A stretch of DNA of 38,887 nucleotides from a virus. Under the pieces are notes generated by a model, which ran no database searches, had not been told where the DNA came from, and was given only the letters and a program-made list of their open reading frames with translations. Where the stretch lies: positions 1 through 38,887 of IMG/VR virus record IMGVR_UViG_3300035698_012682; one strand, given 5' to 3'. Shown one piece after another: positions 29,380 to 37,718 of the stretch; positions within the stretch are counted from its first letter, which is position 1; every line of letters starts with the position of its first letter. The translations under genes were made by a program, and so were the position numbers.

Positions 29380-30977
29380 AGAAACTAAGCATGCAAGAAA
29401 GAATGATAACGATGAAGTTAGCATATGATTACTCCAAGCTAGACTTCACAAAACCAATCAACAGAGAAAACATTGACTGGGACATCTACGAAAACAAATT
29501 CAAGTTCGTAGACCAAGTAAAAGCCATGAAGAACCCAAATCCACTCTACATGAAAATGATAGACAGCGACTACACCATGAGAAGCTACTACTTCCTAAGA
29601 ATCAACAACGAACCACTAAAACTATTCTCATACCAAGACATAATCATCAACGACACCTACAGATTCAAATACTTCGAAGCAGCAAACCAAATAGGAAAAA
29701 GCATAGAACTAGACGTTGAAGCAGTAAACGACTTCACAAAGGATCACGACAAAGAATACAACATAGCAATCATATCAAAAACACTACCCCAGTCAACACA
29801 CCAAATGAGAAGAATAAAACAATTACTGAACTCAATGAGTCATCTCGACTGGAGAGAAGACAAAGGAGACAGTGACTCGATGAGTGTATTGGAACTAGCA
29901 TGGAAGGACGAAAAAAGAACAGACACTAAAGGAAACCCCGTAACCAAATACGTTAATCGAATAATCTGTGCGCCAGCAACAGAAGCAGCACTAGGATACG
30001 ACCTCCACAAAGTATTCCTTGATGAATTCGAATTCTGGGATGATGACGTCTACATGCATGACCAAATATTAGAACCACGAACATACGGAACAAAAGGAGG
30101 AATGACAGTAACAACAAACCCTAACGGAACAGAAACCAAAGGAGCAGAACTAACAAGACTAATACTTCCAGACGGAACAAAGAAATATCACGTTTACAAC
30201 TTCAACTTCCTAGACCGACCAAGCAACACACAAGAAGAACTAGAAGCAGCAAGTGCAGGAAAAACAAGACAAGTAGTAGAATCAACATTATTAGCAATAA
30301 GAAGCATAAGTGACAAAAACTACTTCACACCAGATGAGATAGATCGAAGCAGAGACAAAACACTAACAGAACTCAAAATGGTAAACAAACAACCATTCTT
30401 CTTCCTGGACGTGGGAGCAAAAAAAGATGCATCAGTCCTAGTAGGGGGATTTATTGAACCAGATGATAAAATTGAAAACTTAATGCACATATACATCCCA
30501 ATAATAAAACCATATCCAGTAGGATATCCCTTATCCAGAGTAGTTGGTTTAACAGATGAAAAACAAGATAGTGATGGATGGGAACACCACAAAAGCGTAA
30601 AAGAACATATTGAAGAATGGAGTATAGATGGAACAATACCAACACTCGGAGTGGATGCAACAGGAAACAGTGGAATCATACCATTGATGGAAGCAGCAAA
30701 ACTACAACCGATAGACGTCCAATTCTCAGGACCAGTAAAGAGTGGAATGTACCAAAGATTCAAATACTTCATGGAAAAAGGATTATTACACAGAATACCA
30801 AACAAACAATTCGATTATGAAGCAAGTCACCTCGAAGTAAGAAAAAGTATGAGAGGATACTTGATGATTCACCACGAACATGAAGATGACCACGATGACG
30901 TAATGGATGCAATTGCAGGACTAATCTACATCGCAGACAATCCAGACATAGTCCCAGCCACACTCTCTTTTTTTTAA
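29376..30977 (+). CDS. terL: Large terminase subunit (packaging ATPase-nuclease)
   Basis: 533 residues. ATPase motor: Walker A-like A-A-N-Q-I-G-K-S (102-109), Walker B V-F-L-D-E (213-217), coupling motif T-T-N-P-N-G (246-251). RNase H-like nuclease: F-L-D-V-G (D345), G-V-D-A-T-G (D427) and D-D-H-D-D-V-M-D (acid residues around 504-511), the three conserved acid positions. Both domains are complete and typical of tailed-virus terminases, so headful or site-specific packaging is expected. ATGA overlap with the upstream gene. Confidence 0.95.
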   Translation: MKKLSMQERMITMKLAYDYSKLDFTKPINRENIDWDIYENKFKFVDQVKAMKNPNPLYMKMIDSDYTMRSYYFLRINNEPLKLFSYQDIIINDTYRFKYFEAANQIGKSIELDVEAVNDFTKDHDKEYNIAIISKTLPQSTHQMRRIKQLLNSMSHLDWREDKGDSDSMSVLELAWKDEKRTDTKGNPVTKYVNRIICAPATEAALGYDLHKVFLDEFEFWDDDVYMHDQILEPRTYGTKGGMTVTTNPNGTETKGAELTRLILPDGTKKYHVYNFNFLDRPSNTQEELEAASAGKTRQVVESTLLAIRSISDKNYFTPDEIDRSRDKTLTELKMVNKQPFFFLDVGAKKDASVLVGGFIEPDDKIENLMHIYIPIIKPYPVGYPLSRVVGLTDEKQDSDGWEHHKSVKEHIEEWSIDGTIPTLGVDATGNSGIIPLMEAAKLQPIDVQFSGPVKSGMYQRFKYFMEKGLLHRIPNKQFDYEASHLEVRKSMRGYLMIHHEHEDDHDDVMDAIAGLIYIADNPDIVPATLSFF

Positions 30978-30986
30978 CCAAACAAA

Positions 30987-31646
30987 ATGATACGACAATT
31001 ATTCAAAAGAACAGACTCGGTGTTTGAACAACACAAAAAGTCCAACCTAAAAAGCGATATAGAGATTGAAACAGTTTACGGGAAAGAAAAAGTTAAAACA
31101 CAAACCAACAGATTCCACTTCGCACACTTCATACTGAAATACAAAATAATGCTTCCACTATTCTGGGTATTCCACAAAATATTCGGAAAAAAGATGATTA
31201 AGACAACACCAGACCTAGTCCAGTTCAAATATATAAAAATGTTCGAGAGAGTGTTTGACAAAACAGTAATTGATTGGATTCACACCTACTTAGACATTGG
31301 AAGCAAAAAAAACAGGACACGTGAAGAAATACAAAAATACTACGAAACAAACATCGGAAGCACAGGACACTGCCTAAGACTGATGAAAGAAACAATGCTA
31401 ACAATAACCACCAATGATGATGCATACATGGAGTTCCTCCCATTCTTTTTCCATAACATATATTTTGAAATGGAGAAAGACCTAAAAGAAAACAAACCAC
31501 ACCTACTCCACACAATGGGAACGTCAATGACGACTCAAATGGAGAAACTATACTTATCAATAACACAACAAATCAAAGAAGGTAAACTGAAATATGAAAT
31601 CAAACCCTGTGGAATCCAAACTAAAAACGGAATCAAAAAACTGTAG
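30987..31646 (+). CDS. Unknown protein, 219 aa
   Basis: Basic, helical, with hydrophobic stretch L-P-L-F-W-V-F near residue 56 and N-x-x-S-T-G-H-C near residue 124. No catalytic motif. Its 3' end overlaps the Cys-rich protein gene by 53 bases. It lies between terminase and portal, a place for accessory head proteins. Confidence 0.6.
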   Translation: MIRQLFKRTDSVFEQHKKSNLKSDIEIETVYGKEKVKTQTNRFHFAHFILKYKIMLPLFWVFHKIFGKKMIKTTPDLVQFKYIKMFERVFDKTVIDWIHTYLDIGSKKNRTREEIQKYYETNIGSTGHCLRLMKETMLTITTNDDAYMEFLPFFFHNIYFEMEKDLKENKPHLLHTMGTSMTTQMEKLYLSITQQIKEGKLKYEIKPCGIQTKNGIKKL

Positions 31647-32037
31647 CTCTTGCACTCAATGGATTCATAATTGCAAAGCAGCGTGTTGCAGAGTATTCAG
31701 AGCGGAATCAAGACACATGCACAAAGGTAGAGTTAACTCATTCTGGTTCCACTTCGATAAGAATCCAGACATGGCAGAATACTACAGGCTACACAACTGC
31801 TTAGTATTCAGTGGAAAAGTCTTTGTTCCATTAGGAAAACTAAGATTGGAGATTAAAGACGGATACCACTATTTTTATGGTGATTGTAAAAACCTAGAAG
31901 GAAATTCTTGCAAGGAACACACTTCAGGAAACAGACCAAGTGTTTGCAAAGACTTTGATGAAACGAGTGGTGAAGAAACAAATAAATGGTTTGTAGTTCC
32001 AGAATGTCTCGCAAACTACAAGAGGGAAAATAAATGA
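31594..32037 (+). CDS. YkgJ-like cysteine-cluster metal-binding protein
   Basis: 147 residues. C-S-S-C (17-20), then C-K-A-A-C-C (27-32), then further Cys within G-D-C-K-N-L-E-G-N-S-C-K-E-H and R-P-S-V-C-K-D-F. The pattern resembles the CxxCxxCC-type YkgJ/UPF0153 proteins, which bind zinc or an iron-sulfur cluster. AAGGT precedes the ATG. Its role in a head module is unclear. Confidence 0.7.
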   Translation: MKSNPVESKLKTESKNCSSCTQWIHNCKAACCRVFRAESRHMHKGRVNSFWFHFDKNPDMAEYYRLHNCLVFSGKVFVPLGKLRLEIKDGYHYFYGDCKNLEGNSCKEHTSGNRPSVCKDFDETSGEETNKWFVVPECLANYKRENK

Positions 32038-32408
32038 AAAAACAAGATGCAAATAAAGTAAAGTTAGGTGCTGCACTATCTGCGGCACAAATTGAAGAAC
32101 GAAGAAGTTATATTCAAAACCAACATGAATACTTGAAAACAATCTTTAGCAGATTATACATTCAAGAAGAGTTAAGTGAAATGGATCGACAATTAGCTAA
32201 AGGTGCAGAAATAACAATGCAATGGTTCGGAATACCCTTCCCTCACGAAATATTGAAGATGGAACGAAACATAAAACTATTTGCTTACAAAGACTTAATT
32301 CGTGACGAAGAAGGATTGAAAAGGGATTTAATCGCTGACGGATTAACTATTGGCGACTTGAAGACACTCATTCAAACCCAAAAGATAATTGAATTGAAGG
32401 TAAAATGA
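32034..32408 (+). CDS. Unknown helical protein, 124 aa
   Basis: Overlaps the preceding and following genes by ATGA. All-helical, with A-L-S-A-A-Q-I-E-E-R-R-S-Y and an I-P-F-P-H-E-I-L turn near residue 68. No family is recognised. It may be a head-assembly accessory. Confidence 0.6.
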   Translation: MKKQDANKVKLGAALSAAQIEERRSYIQNQHEYLKTIFSRLYIQEELSEMDRQLAKGAEITMQWFGIPFPHEILKMERNIKLFAYKDLIRDEEGLKRDLIADGLTIGDLKTLIQTQKIIELKVK

Positions 32409-32680
32409 ATAAGATAATCAAAACATTTAAATACTTGAACCCTAAGAGACTCTTCGTTAGATTAAAAACCTTCAATGAGAAGGCGAAGCAACTGGATGAA
32501 AACCCCTACAGTTTGTTTCTTGATTGGATACTTGATATAATCCAATATGGGTTTGTAGCAACAGCAATAGCTCTGCTTGTTATTTGGCAAGGTTGGCTTG
32601 GAGTTGGAATATCATTCGGAATGATGTTTTGGTTGTATAAAACTGTATTGAGAGAAACTAAGGAAATAATTAAGGAATAA
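32405..32680 (+). CDS. Membrane protein, 91 aa
   Basis: A basic N-terminal ~40 residues is followed by two hydrophobic spans (about 44-62 and 65-79, the second rich in Gly and Met) and a charged end (E-T-K-E-I-I-K-E). Membrane proteins between terminase and portal genes are unusual. It could be an assembly factor at the host membrane. Confidence 0.65.
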   Translation: MNKIIKTFKYLNPKRLFVRLKTFNEKAKQLDENPYSLFLDWILDIIQYGFVATAIALLVIWQGWLGVGISFGMMFWLYKTVLRETKEIIKE

Positions 32681-32684
32681 AAAA

Positions 32685-34178
32685 ATGGGACAACTATCAA
32701 GAGTTTTTAGGGAATTGAATAGTAGTCCTGACAGAACAAATCAACAGCATATACCCATGCTTAACGTGATTAGTAATTCTTTGTCAGGATATATTAATGC
32801 GTATGGGCAGACTGCAAAGAAGAAGAATCTAGTTTCGTGGTATAAAGCAATACCTGAATTAACTGCACTCATAAATAAAGTCGCTAAAGACGTTGTTTAC
32901 AAATACAAATTTGTTCCAGTTCTCCCTAATCAAACTGGTAGAAACAAAATTCTTGTTGCAAACAAATTCTCCACAGAAATCAAACTAGGAAAGATGATGA
33001 GGGCACAAATGTCAGACATCTTAGGAACTGGAGAAGGATACGGTTGGATTGGCAAAATAACTGAAAAGCAAATAACTGCTGAAGTCACTAAGGTTTTGAA
33101 AGAAAGAGGCTTTAAAGAAACCAAATCTAAGAAACAAATGACTCAAAGGATTGTTGAAGAGTTCAAAGCCACAGACCGATTAGCAGATACTATGTTCATT
33201 GACGAACACGTATTAAAACCTAGAAAATATCGTTATATCGCGTCATCAACAATGGAGATTATTCACAATCAATACGATGTAGAAAGCTACATGCAAAGAG
33301 TGGGAACCACTCAAGAAAGTTTCACACCAAAAGAAATAATTCACTTCACACAATTAGAATTCGATGGAAGGGTATCAGGATTTACTCCAGTAGAATCTAT
33401 CGTTGTTCAGCTAGAATTGTTACGTCAAATGTGGCAAAACATGCTTGCAATGCAAAGAAATGGTGGTGCTCCTGATAAAATCATAACTCTCGAAAATGAG
33501 AAAGTTGGATCAGCCTCATTCAAACGAATCGAAGAACAATTAAGAAAATACAAGCTTGTTGAGAATAGTCATGGTAACATGTTGTTCACTGGAAAAGTTA
33601 CAGTTAGTGATTTGCAACAATTAGATAAAATGCAGTTCATGGACATGGGACTTTACATCACAGGACTTGTGGCTATGCAGTGGAATATTCCTCGGTCTTC
33701 CATACCCTACATTGTGGGTGGAACAAACACGAAAGACGATACTGGTGGAAACTCAGAGAGAGATTATTGGAGAACTATTGAGTTCTTACAAGAAGACTTT
33801 GCTGAAACTATGAACACCCAATTATGGATTCCTTACTTCGGAGTCAAACTTGTTTTTGAAAACCCATTCGTTGTTCAAGACATTCAACTAGAAAGTGCCA
33901 AGATGCAAAAGCTAAACAACATATTGACCGTTGATAAAATACTTTACAAATCTGGAAAACAACTTAACGAAGAGAAAGTTCTTGAGTTATTGGAACTGTC
34001 AATTGACGATTTGACTGAAGCACAAGAAATGGAAATGGATGGTGCTGCAGAAGGAATGGATAATCAAATGTCTAAGCAAGATTCAGAAAGCACAGAAGGT
34101 GACAAGAATGTTGCTAATTCAAAACGTGAAGAACAAGCTCAAACTGCAAGAAGCACAGGAAAACCCACTGGAAGGTAA
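32685..34178 (+). CDS. Portal protein
   Basis: 497 residues. The N-terminal region contains S-W-Y-K-A-I-P-E-L-T-A-L-I-N-K-V-A (about 49-65), the classic start of the portal core (a 'P-x-L-x-x-x-I-x-x-I-A' helix). A Q-R-N-G-G-A-P-D-K-I-I-T-L segment lies near 257. The body is mixed alpha/beta. The C-terminal ~60 residues are acidic and polar. Position between terminase and protease-capsid genes is invariant in HK97-like viruses. Gene length fits typical portal size. Confidence 0.85.
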   Translation: MGQLSRVFRELNSSPDRTNQQHIPMLNVISNSLSGYINAYGQTAKKKNLVSWYKAIPELTALINKVAKDVVYKYKFVPVLPNQTGRNKILVANKFSTEIKLGKMMRAQMSDILGTGEGYGWIGKITEKQITAEVTKVLKERGFKETKSKKQMTQRIVEEFKATDRLADTMFIDEHVLKPRKYRYIASSTMEIIHNQYDVESYMQRVGTTQESFTPKEIIHFTQLEFDGRVSGFTPVESIVVQLELLRQMWQNMLAMQRNGGAPDKIITLENEKVGSASFKRIEEQLRKYKLVENSHGNMLFTGKVTVSDLQQLDKMQFMDMGLYITGLVAMQWNIPRSSIPYIVGGTNTKDDTGGNSERDYWRTIEFLQEDFAETMNTQLWIPYFGVKLVFENPFVVQDIQLESAKMQKLNNILTVDKILYKSGKQLNEEKVLELLELSIDDLTEAQEMEMDGAAEGMDNQMSKQDSESTEGDKNVANSKREEQAQTARSTGKPTGR

Positions 34179-34211
34179 TTATTTATCCAAAAAAGTAGCA
34201 ATTAATACAAA

Positions 34212-34221
34212 CATTTAAATA
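34212..34221 (+). promoter_or_regulatory. TATA-like box upstream of the capsid gene
   Basis: CATTTAAATA, the same ten bases as at 1604-1613. The predicted transcript start is about 17 bases before the ATG at 34260. No ribosome-binding site precedes that ATG (it follows CCCCCCAACATA), unlike the internal start at 34905. Confidence 0.4.
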
Positions 34222-34259
34222 GTTACTAAATTCAGAACTTAAACAGACCCCCCAACATA

Positions 34260-36371
34260 ATGCCTGACGAGATCGAAACAAATACTTCTAAAAATTCTCA
34301 AGATAAGGTGACTGCTACAAAAAACATAATCTATTCTAAAGTCCATGGTTATGAAAAAAAGGAAACAGAAGATTTAATTATTGGTGGATATATTGCAACA
34401 ACACACTTAGATTCAGGATTTTTCGATTCTGACAGGGAAGTGTTTGTTAGGGATAGAATTGCAAAAGAAACGCTAGATTCTTGGCAAGTGGAGATCAATG
34501 AAGGTGTTCCACGTGCAAACAAAGCAAGCGTTAATCACAACAGAGAACCTCACGTTTCAGGAGTTGGAATTAAAGGAACTGCACAAGTTCACCAACTAAA
34601 AGATGGAGAATACGGACTTTACGTTGACACATTAGTTGACAAAACAAAAGATAACTTTGAAGACACAAAATATCGAATAGATCACGATTTACTAGACTCA
34701 TTCTCAATAGAATTCGCTACAAAAGACATTATGACTGGAGAATATATTCCTGGCGCAGTAACAGAACAAGATATTGGCGGAGGAATAATTCGTTCCTTAA
34801 TGCCAAACACAGTATTGAGGGGATATACCTTGGCCAGCCAACCAATGAATGAATTTGCAGTAAGACTAAAAGAAATACAAAATACAACATCGGAGGAAAA
34901 CCACATGACTAAAGAAGTTAAAGAAGCGGCTCCTGAAGAAGTAGTTGCGGAAAAACCAAAAGAGACTATTGAAACTCCAGAAGTTATTGAAGAACCAAAA
35001 GAAGCTCCCGCTCCTGAACCAGTTCAAGAAGAACCAGTTGAGGAAAAGAAAGAAACTCTATCAAAAGAAGATGCGAATATTCTTAAAGAAGCAAAAGAAA
35101 GAATTGTTTCAGAACAGAAAGAGGAAGAAAAGGAGAAAATTGTTTCAGAAGTAAAGGCTGAAGTAAAAGAAGCTCTTAAAACAGTTGAGGTTAAAAATAA
35201 AACAATGGTAAATACAAAAGAAGAACTACCTGAGTTTGTAGAGTTCAAAGAAACTCTTGAAAAGAAACACATTGATGCACAATTCGCTGCAGCTGGAAAA
35301 TTAGCAGATTCGCTAAAATTAACAGTTGGTGAAATAAAAACTACATCAAGAGCAGAATCAAGAGAATTCAAGAATTTCCGAGTAAACGGATCTAAACTAG
35401 AATTTAAATCTCTTGGTATCACTACAAACCAAAATACAGACACAGATTATCTACTCTCAGCAGCAGAATTATCTGATGTGTTTGATCCAGTAATATACAA
35501 TTACTTAAATCAATTAACAACTACCTGGAATACGTTGATGAAAGACGATAAGTCTATGAAAGGCAACAACCAAGTTCAGTTCACAATTAAAACTGCACGA
35601 AACACAACCGCAGCAGCTTACACTGGTAATGCAGTATCGCTAGGTAATGTGAGCCGTCAAAAATACATGACTAAGTTTAAGAAATACCAAGTGGGTGTTG
35701 AAGTAGATGGTGACATGATTGCCGCAGCACGTGGTGGACCGTTAGGAGATGTTTTCTCACAAGAAGTAAGAGATTCTACAGAAGACCTTATGGAAGTTAT
35801 GAATGCAGCTCTTTATGCAGAAGTTGGTCTGGAAACAGCAGCTGGCGTAATTGGTTTTGAATATCTTGCAGACAGTGCAGGTAACACAACTCTTTACAAC
35901 GTATCTCGAAGTGCAGCTAATCAGTTAGCACCAGATAGTGCAGGAAATACCTACATTAATGGAGCTAGTGCAAAAGTTTCTAAAACAAACTTGAGAGCAG
36001 CAATCAGAAATGCAAGAGAAGAAGGAGCTAAAGATGCAAACTTAGTATTTTACGTTAGTCCTATCCAATACGATATGATTAAATCATTATACGATGATGC
36101 ACAAAGATTAGTCCCAGTGTCTAGTAGATTTGGTTTCGCTGGAATGATGAGTTTCGATGAAATTCCTGTATTCTTTGACAAAGACTGTAATGATGATGAT
36201 ATATTCCTTGTGGACTTAGAAACACATAGAATTGCAATTTGGGTTCCACCAACTCTGGAAAGACTAGGTAAAGACTCAGATAGTGAGAAAGGATTCATCA
36301 AATCATATTGGTGTTCATACAACAAAGCACCACGTAGAATCTGTATGATCTACGGGAACGCAACATCTTAA
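34260..36371 (+). CDS. Fused prohead protease, scaffold and major capsid protein
   Basis: 703 residues, three parts in one frame. Residues 1-~205: HK97-type protease with V-N-H-N-R-E-P-H-V-S-G-V-G (catalytic His about 93) and L-L-D-S-F-S-I-E-F (catalytic Ser about 149). Residues ~215-315: Glu/Lys/Pro-rich scaffold-like coil. Residues ~316-703: capsid protein of HK97 fold, with late strand D-D-I-F-L-V-D-L-E-T-H. An in-frame ATG at 34905 (residue 216) has a strong CGGAGG site 8 bases upstream, and ATG 35205 (residue 316) has a weaker GAGG. Both could give scaffold-capsid or capsid alone. Autocatalytic cleavage is also expected. Confidence 0.88.
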   Translation: MPDEIETNTSKNSQDKVTATKNIIYSKVHGYEKKETEDLIIGGYIATTHLDSGFFDSDREVFVRDRIAKETLDSWQVEINEGVPRANKASVNHNREPHVSGVGIKGTAQVHQLKDGEYGLYVDTLVDKTKDNFEDTKYRIDHDLLDSFSIEFATKDIMTGEYIPGAVTEQDIGGGIIRSLMPNTVLRGYTLASQPMNEFAVRLKEIQNTTSEENHMTKEVKEAAPEEVVAEKPKETIETPEVIEEPKEAPAPEPVQEEPVEEKKETLSKEDANILKEAKERIVSEQKEEEKEKIVSEVKAEVKEALKTVEVKNKTMVNTKEELPEFVEFKETLEKKHIDAQFAAAGKLADSLKLTVGEIKTTSRAESREFKNFRVNGSKLEFKSLGITTNQNTDTDYLLSAAELSDVFDPVIYNYLNQLTTTWNTLMKDDKSMKGNNQVQFTIKTARNTTAAAYTGNAVSLGNVSRQKYMTKFKKYQVGVEVDGDMIAAARGGPLGDVFSQEVRDSTEDLMEVMNAALYAEVGLETAAGVIGFEYLADSAGNTTLYNVSRSAANQLAPDSAGNTYINGASAKVSKTNLRAAIRNAREEGAKDANLVFYVSPIQYDMIKSLYDDAQRLVPVSSRFGFAGMMSFDEIPVFFDKDCNDDDIFLVDLETHRIAIWVPPTLERLGKDSDSEKGFIKSYWCSYNKAPRRICMIYGNATS
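34891..34907 (+). promoter_or_regulatory. Internal ribosome-binding site and start in the capsid gene
   Basis: CGGAGG then 8 bases then ATG, in frame with the enclosing gene (residue 216). This is one of the best start signals in the window and lies exactly at the protease-scaffold boundary, so a second product lacking the protease is likely. Confidence 0.7.
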
Positions 36372-36385
36372 GGAGGTAATGAAAA

Positions 36386-36685
36386 ATGACAGCAGTAACA
36401 ATAACTGAAATATCATCCGTAGATGCCCCTTGCACACTAGCTACAGGAACTGCAAAAAGACGAGCAATAGTTTATGTTCGTTGCACTTCTGCATCGACTG
36501 GAGATACGTTAAATTTAGCAACGTATGTTCCTAATATCGCAGACGTTGAAGGTATCTCTTACGAGACACTTGATGGTGCAGATGCAATTACATCAGCTAA
36601 TACTTGGGCAGCAGGAGTAATAACTTACGCAGGCCACGCAGGTAGTGGAGTTTGGGAAACTGCATACATAGTCAATTTTACATAA
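36386..36685 (+). CDS. Decoration-like virion protein, 99 aa
   Basis: Very strong ribosome-binding site (AAGGAGGTAATG). Ser/Thr/Ala-rich beta protein beginning M-T-A-V-T-I-T-E-I. It follows the capsid gene directly and is followed by a T-tract. Similar starts occur in the proteins at 36738 and 37287. A capsid decoration or head-stabilising role is suggested by position, strong translation signals and composition. Confidence 0.6.
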   Translation: MTAVTITEISSVDAPCTLATGTAKRRAIVYVRCTSASTGDTLNLATYVPNIADVEGISYETLDGADAITSANTWAAGVITYAGHAGSGVWETAYIVNFT

Positions 36686-36690
36686 ATTGA

Positions 36691-36714
36691 TTATTTTTTT
36701 TATTTTTTTTATTT
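36691..36714 (+). terminator. T-tract after decoration-like gene 1
   Basis: Runs of seven and eight T separated by single A. No hairpin. Likely archaeal-type termination or attenuation. Confidence 0.5.
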
Positions 36715-36737
36715 GAAAAAAGATAAGGATATAAAAT

Positions 36738-36998
36738 ATGACCGCAGCAACCGTAACTGAAGTGCCAGGCGCATACTTACCAGGATTTAAAATTGGAACT
36801 ATTAGTGCAGCAGACTCTTACACAACAACTTTTGGATTTGCAGAAGTTGAATGGGTGATGGTTTCAGCAAATGGTGACAACGATGGAATCGTAAGTGCAG
36901 CAATATCTTCTGGAGATGTAACAATTGGATTAATTGATGATGGAGGGTCTGCAATTGCAACTCCTACAGCAATTAATTTTATTGCAAAAGGAAGATAA
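36738..36998 (+). CDS. Decoration-like virion protein, 86 aa
   Basis: Begins M-T-A-A-T-V-T-E-V, like its upstream neighbour. Beta-rich, with G-D-N-D-G-I-V and D-D-G-G-S-A-I turns. AAGGATAT lies before the start. A T-tract follows the stop. Probably another small virion surface protein. Confidence 0.6.
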   Translation: MTAATVTEVPGAYLPGFKIGTISAADSYTTTFGFAEVEWVMVSANGDNDGIVSAAISSGDVTIGLIDDGGSAIATPTAINFIAKGR

Positions 36999-37002
36999 AT
37001 AC

Positions 37003-37025
37003 TTTTTTATTTTTTTTTTAATTTT
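37003..37025 (+). terminator. T-tract after decoration-like gene 2
   Basis: Runs of six and nine T, then TAATTTT. No hairpin. Second such tract within 300 bases, separating small virion genes. Confidence 0.5.
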
Positions 37026-37045
37026 GATTAACTGAGGTAATAAAG

Positions 37046-37276
37046 ATGACATTCAAATGTATTAATTGTTCGTGGGAAGGAACCGTTCTTAGCGAGAAAC
37101 CACTTAGGGGAAAATGTCCTACTTGTGGTGATGAAGTTAAAGGTAATGCTCCTGTGATTTTAGAAAAGAAAATAGATGCCTTGCCAGAAAAAAGCAAAGG
37201 GCGAATAAAAGATTTTGTTGCGGATATTATGGATGATGGAAAACGTAATAGAAGTAATAGAAAGAAGAAGAAATAG
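37046..37276 (+). CDS. Zinc-ribbon protein with basic tail, 76 aa
   Basis: GAGGTAATAAAG precedes the start. C-I-N-C (about 5-8) and C-P-T-C-G-D (about 24-29) form a rubredoxin-like zinc ribbon. The tail is strongly basic (R-N-R-S-N-R-K-K-K-K), compatible with nucleic-acid binding. It lies in the head module, so it may be packaged or help packaging. Confidence 0.7.
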   Translation: MTFKCINCSWEGTVLSEKPLRGKCPTCGDEVKGNAPVILEKKIDALPEKSKGRIKDFVADIMDDGKRNRSNRKKKK

Positions 37277-37286
37277 GTGAAATGAA

Positions 37287-37439
37287 ATGACTGCAACCGT
37301 AACAGGAACAATAGTTGACGCATCAAGCGAGACTCTCATAGAAGCACAATTACTATCTCTAGCTGTAACAAGTAGCGAAGTTATTGTAATACCAATAACC
37401 TCCAGCAGAGTATATCTTGGCAAAGTAGTAATAACTTAG
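37287..37439 (+). CDS. Small virion-type protein, 50 aa
   Basis: Begins M-T-A-T-V-T-G-T-I and has V-T-S-S-E-V-I-V-I-P-I-T-S-S-R-V-Y, a small beta sheet like the decoration-like proteins upstream. AGGTGA lies about 8 bases before the start. It may be a third member of that set. Confidence 0.6.
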   Translation: MTATVTGTIVDASSETLIEAQLLSLAVTSSEVIVIPITSSRVYLGKVVIT

Positions 37440-37446
37440 ATTCAAA

Positions 37447-37716
37447 ATGCCAAAGCGACTGACTCAGGGTGAACGCCTAGTGAAAATAGAGACTGACATA
37501 GAATATATTAAAAGGCAGAACGAATCACAAAGTATCAAACTAGACAAATTCATAACTTGTGCAGATGATAAATACGCCCACAAAGAAGAACTTGAGGGGT
37601 TTAAAGCTGAAGTTATACAATACAGAAAAGAACAAAACACAAGCACACGTTCTTGGATTCAATGGGTTCCAGGAACTTTAATTGCTATTGTAGCATTGAT
37701 AATAGCGTTGGTATAA
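37447..37716 (+). CDS. Coiled-coil protein with C-terminal membrane span, 89 aa
   Basis: The first ~65 residues form a charged coiled coil (L-V-K-I-E-T-D-I-E-Y-I-K-R). A hydrophobic span follows (about 70-89, ending A-I-V-A-L-I-I-A-L-V). This is like XhlA-type proteins that anchor a cytoplasmic coil in the membrane and assist lysis. Here it is far from the holin-like gene, so the role could instead be anchoring or assembly. Confidence 0.55.
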   Translation: MPKRLTQGERLVKIETDIEYIKRQNESQSIKLDKFITCADDKYAHKEELEGFKAEVIQYRKEQNTSTRSWIQWVPGTLIAIVALIIALV

Positions 37717-37718
37717 AA

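Noticed and set aside
32424-32433. Third CATTTAAATA as promoter for the portal gene
   Set aside because: It lies inside the membrane-protein gene and about 250 bases before the portal start, too far to assign.
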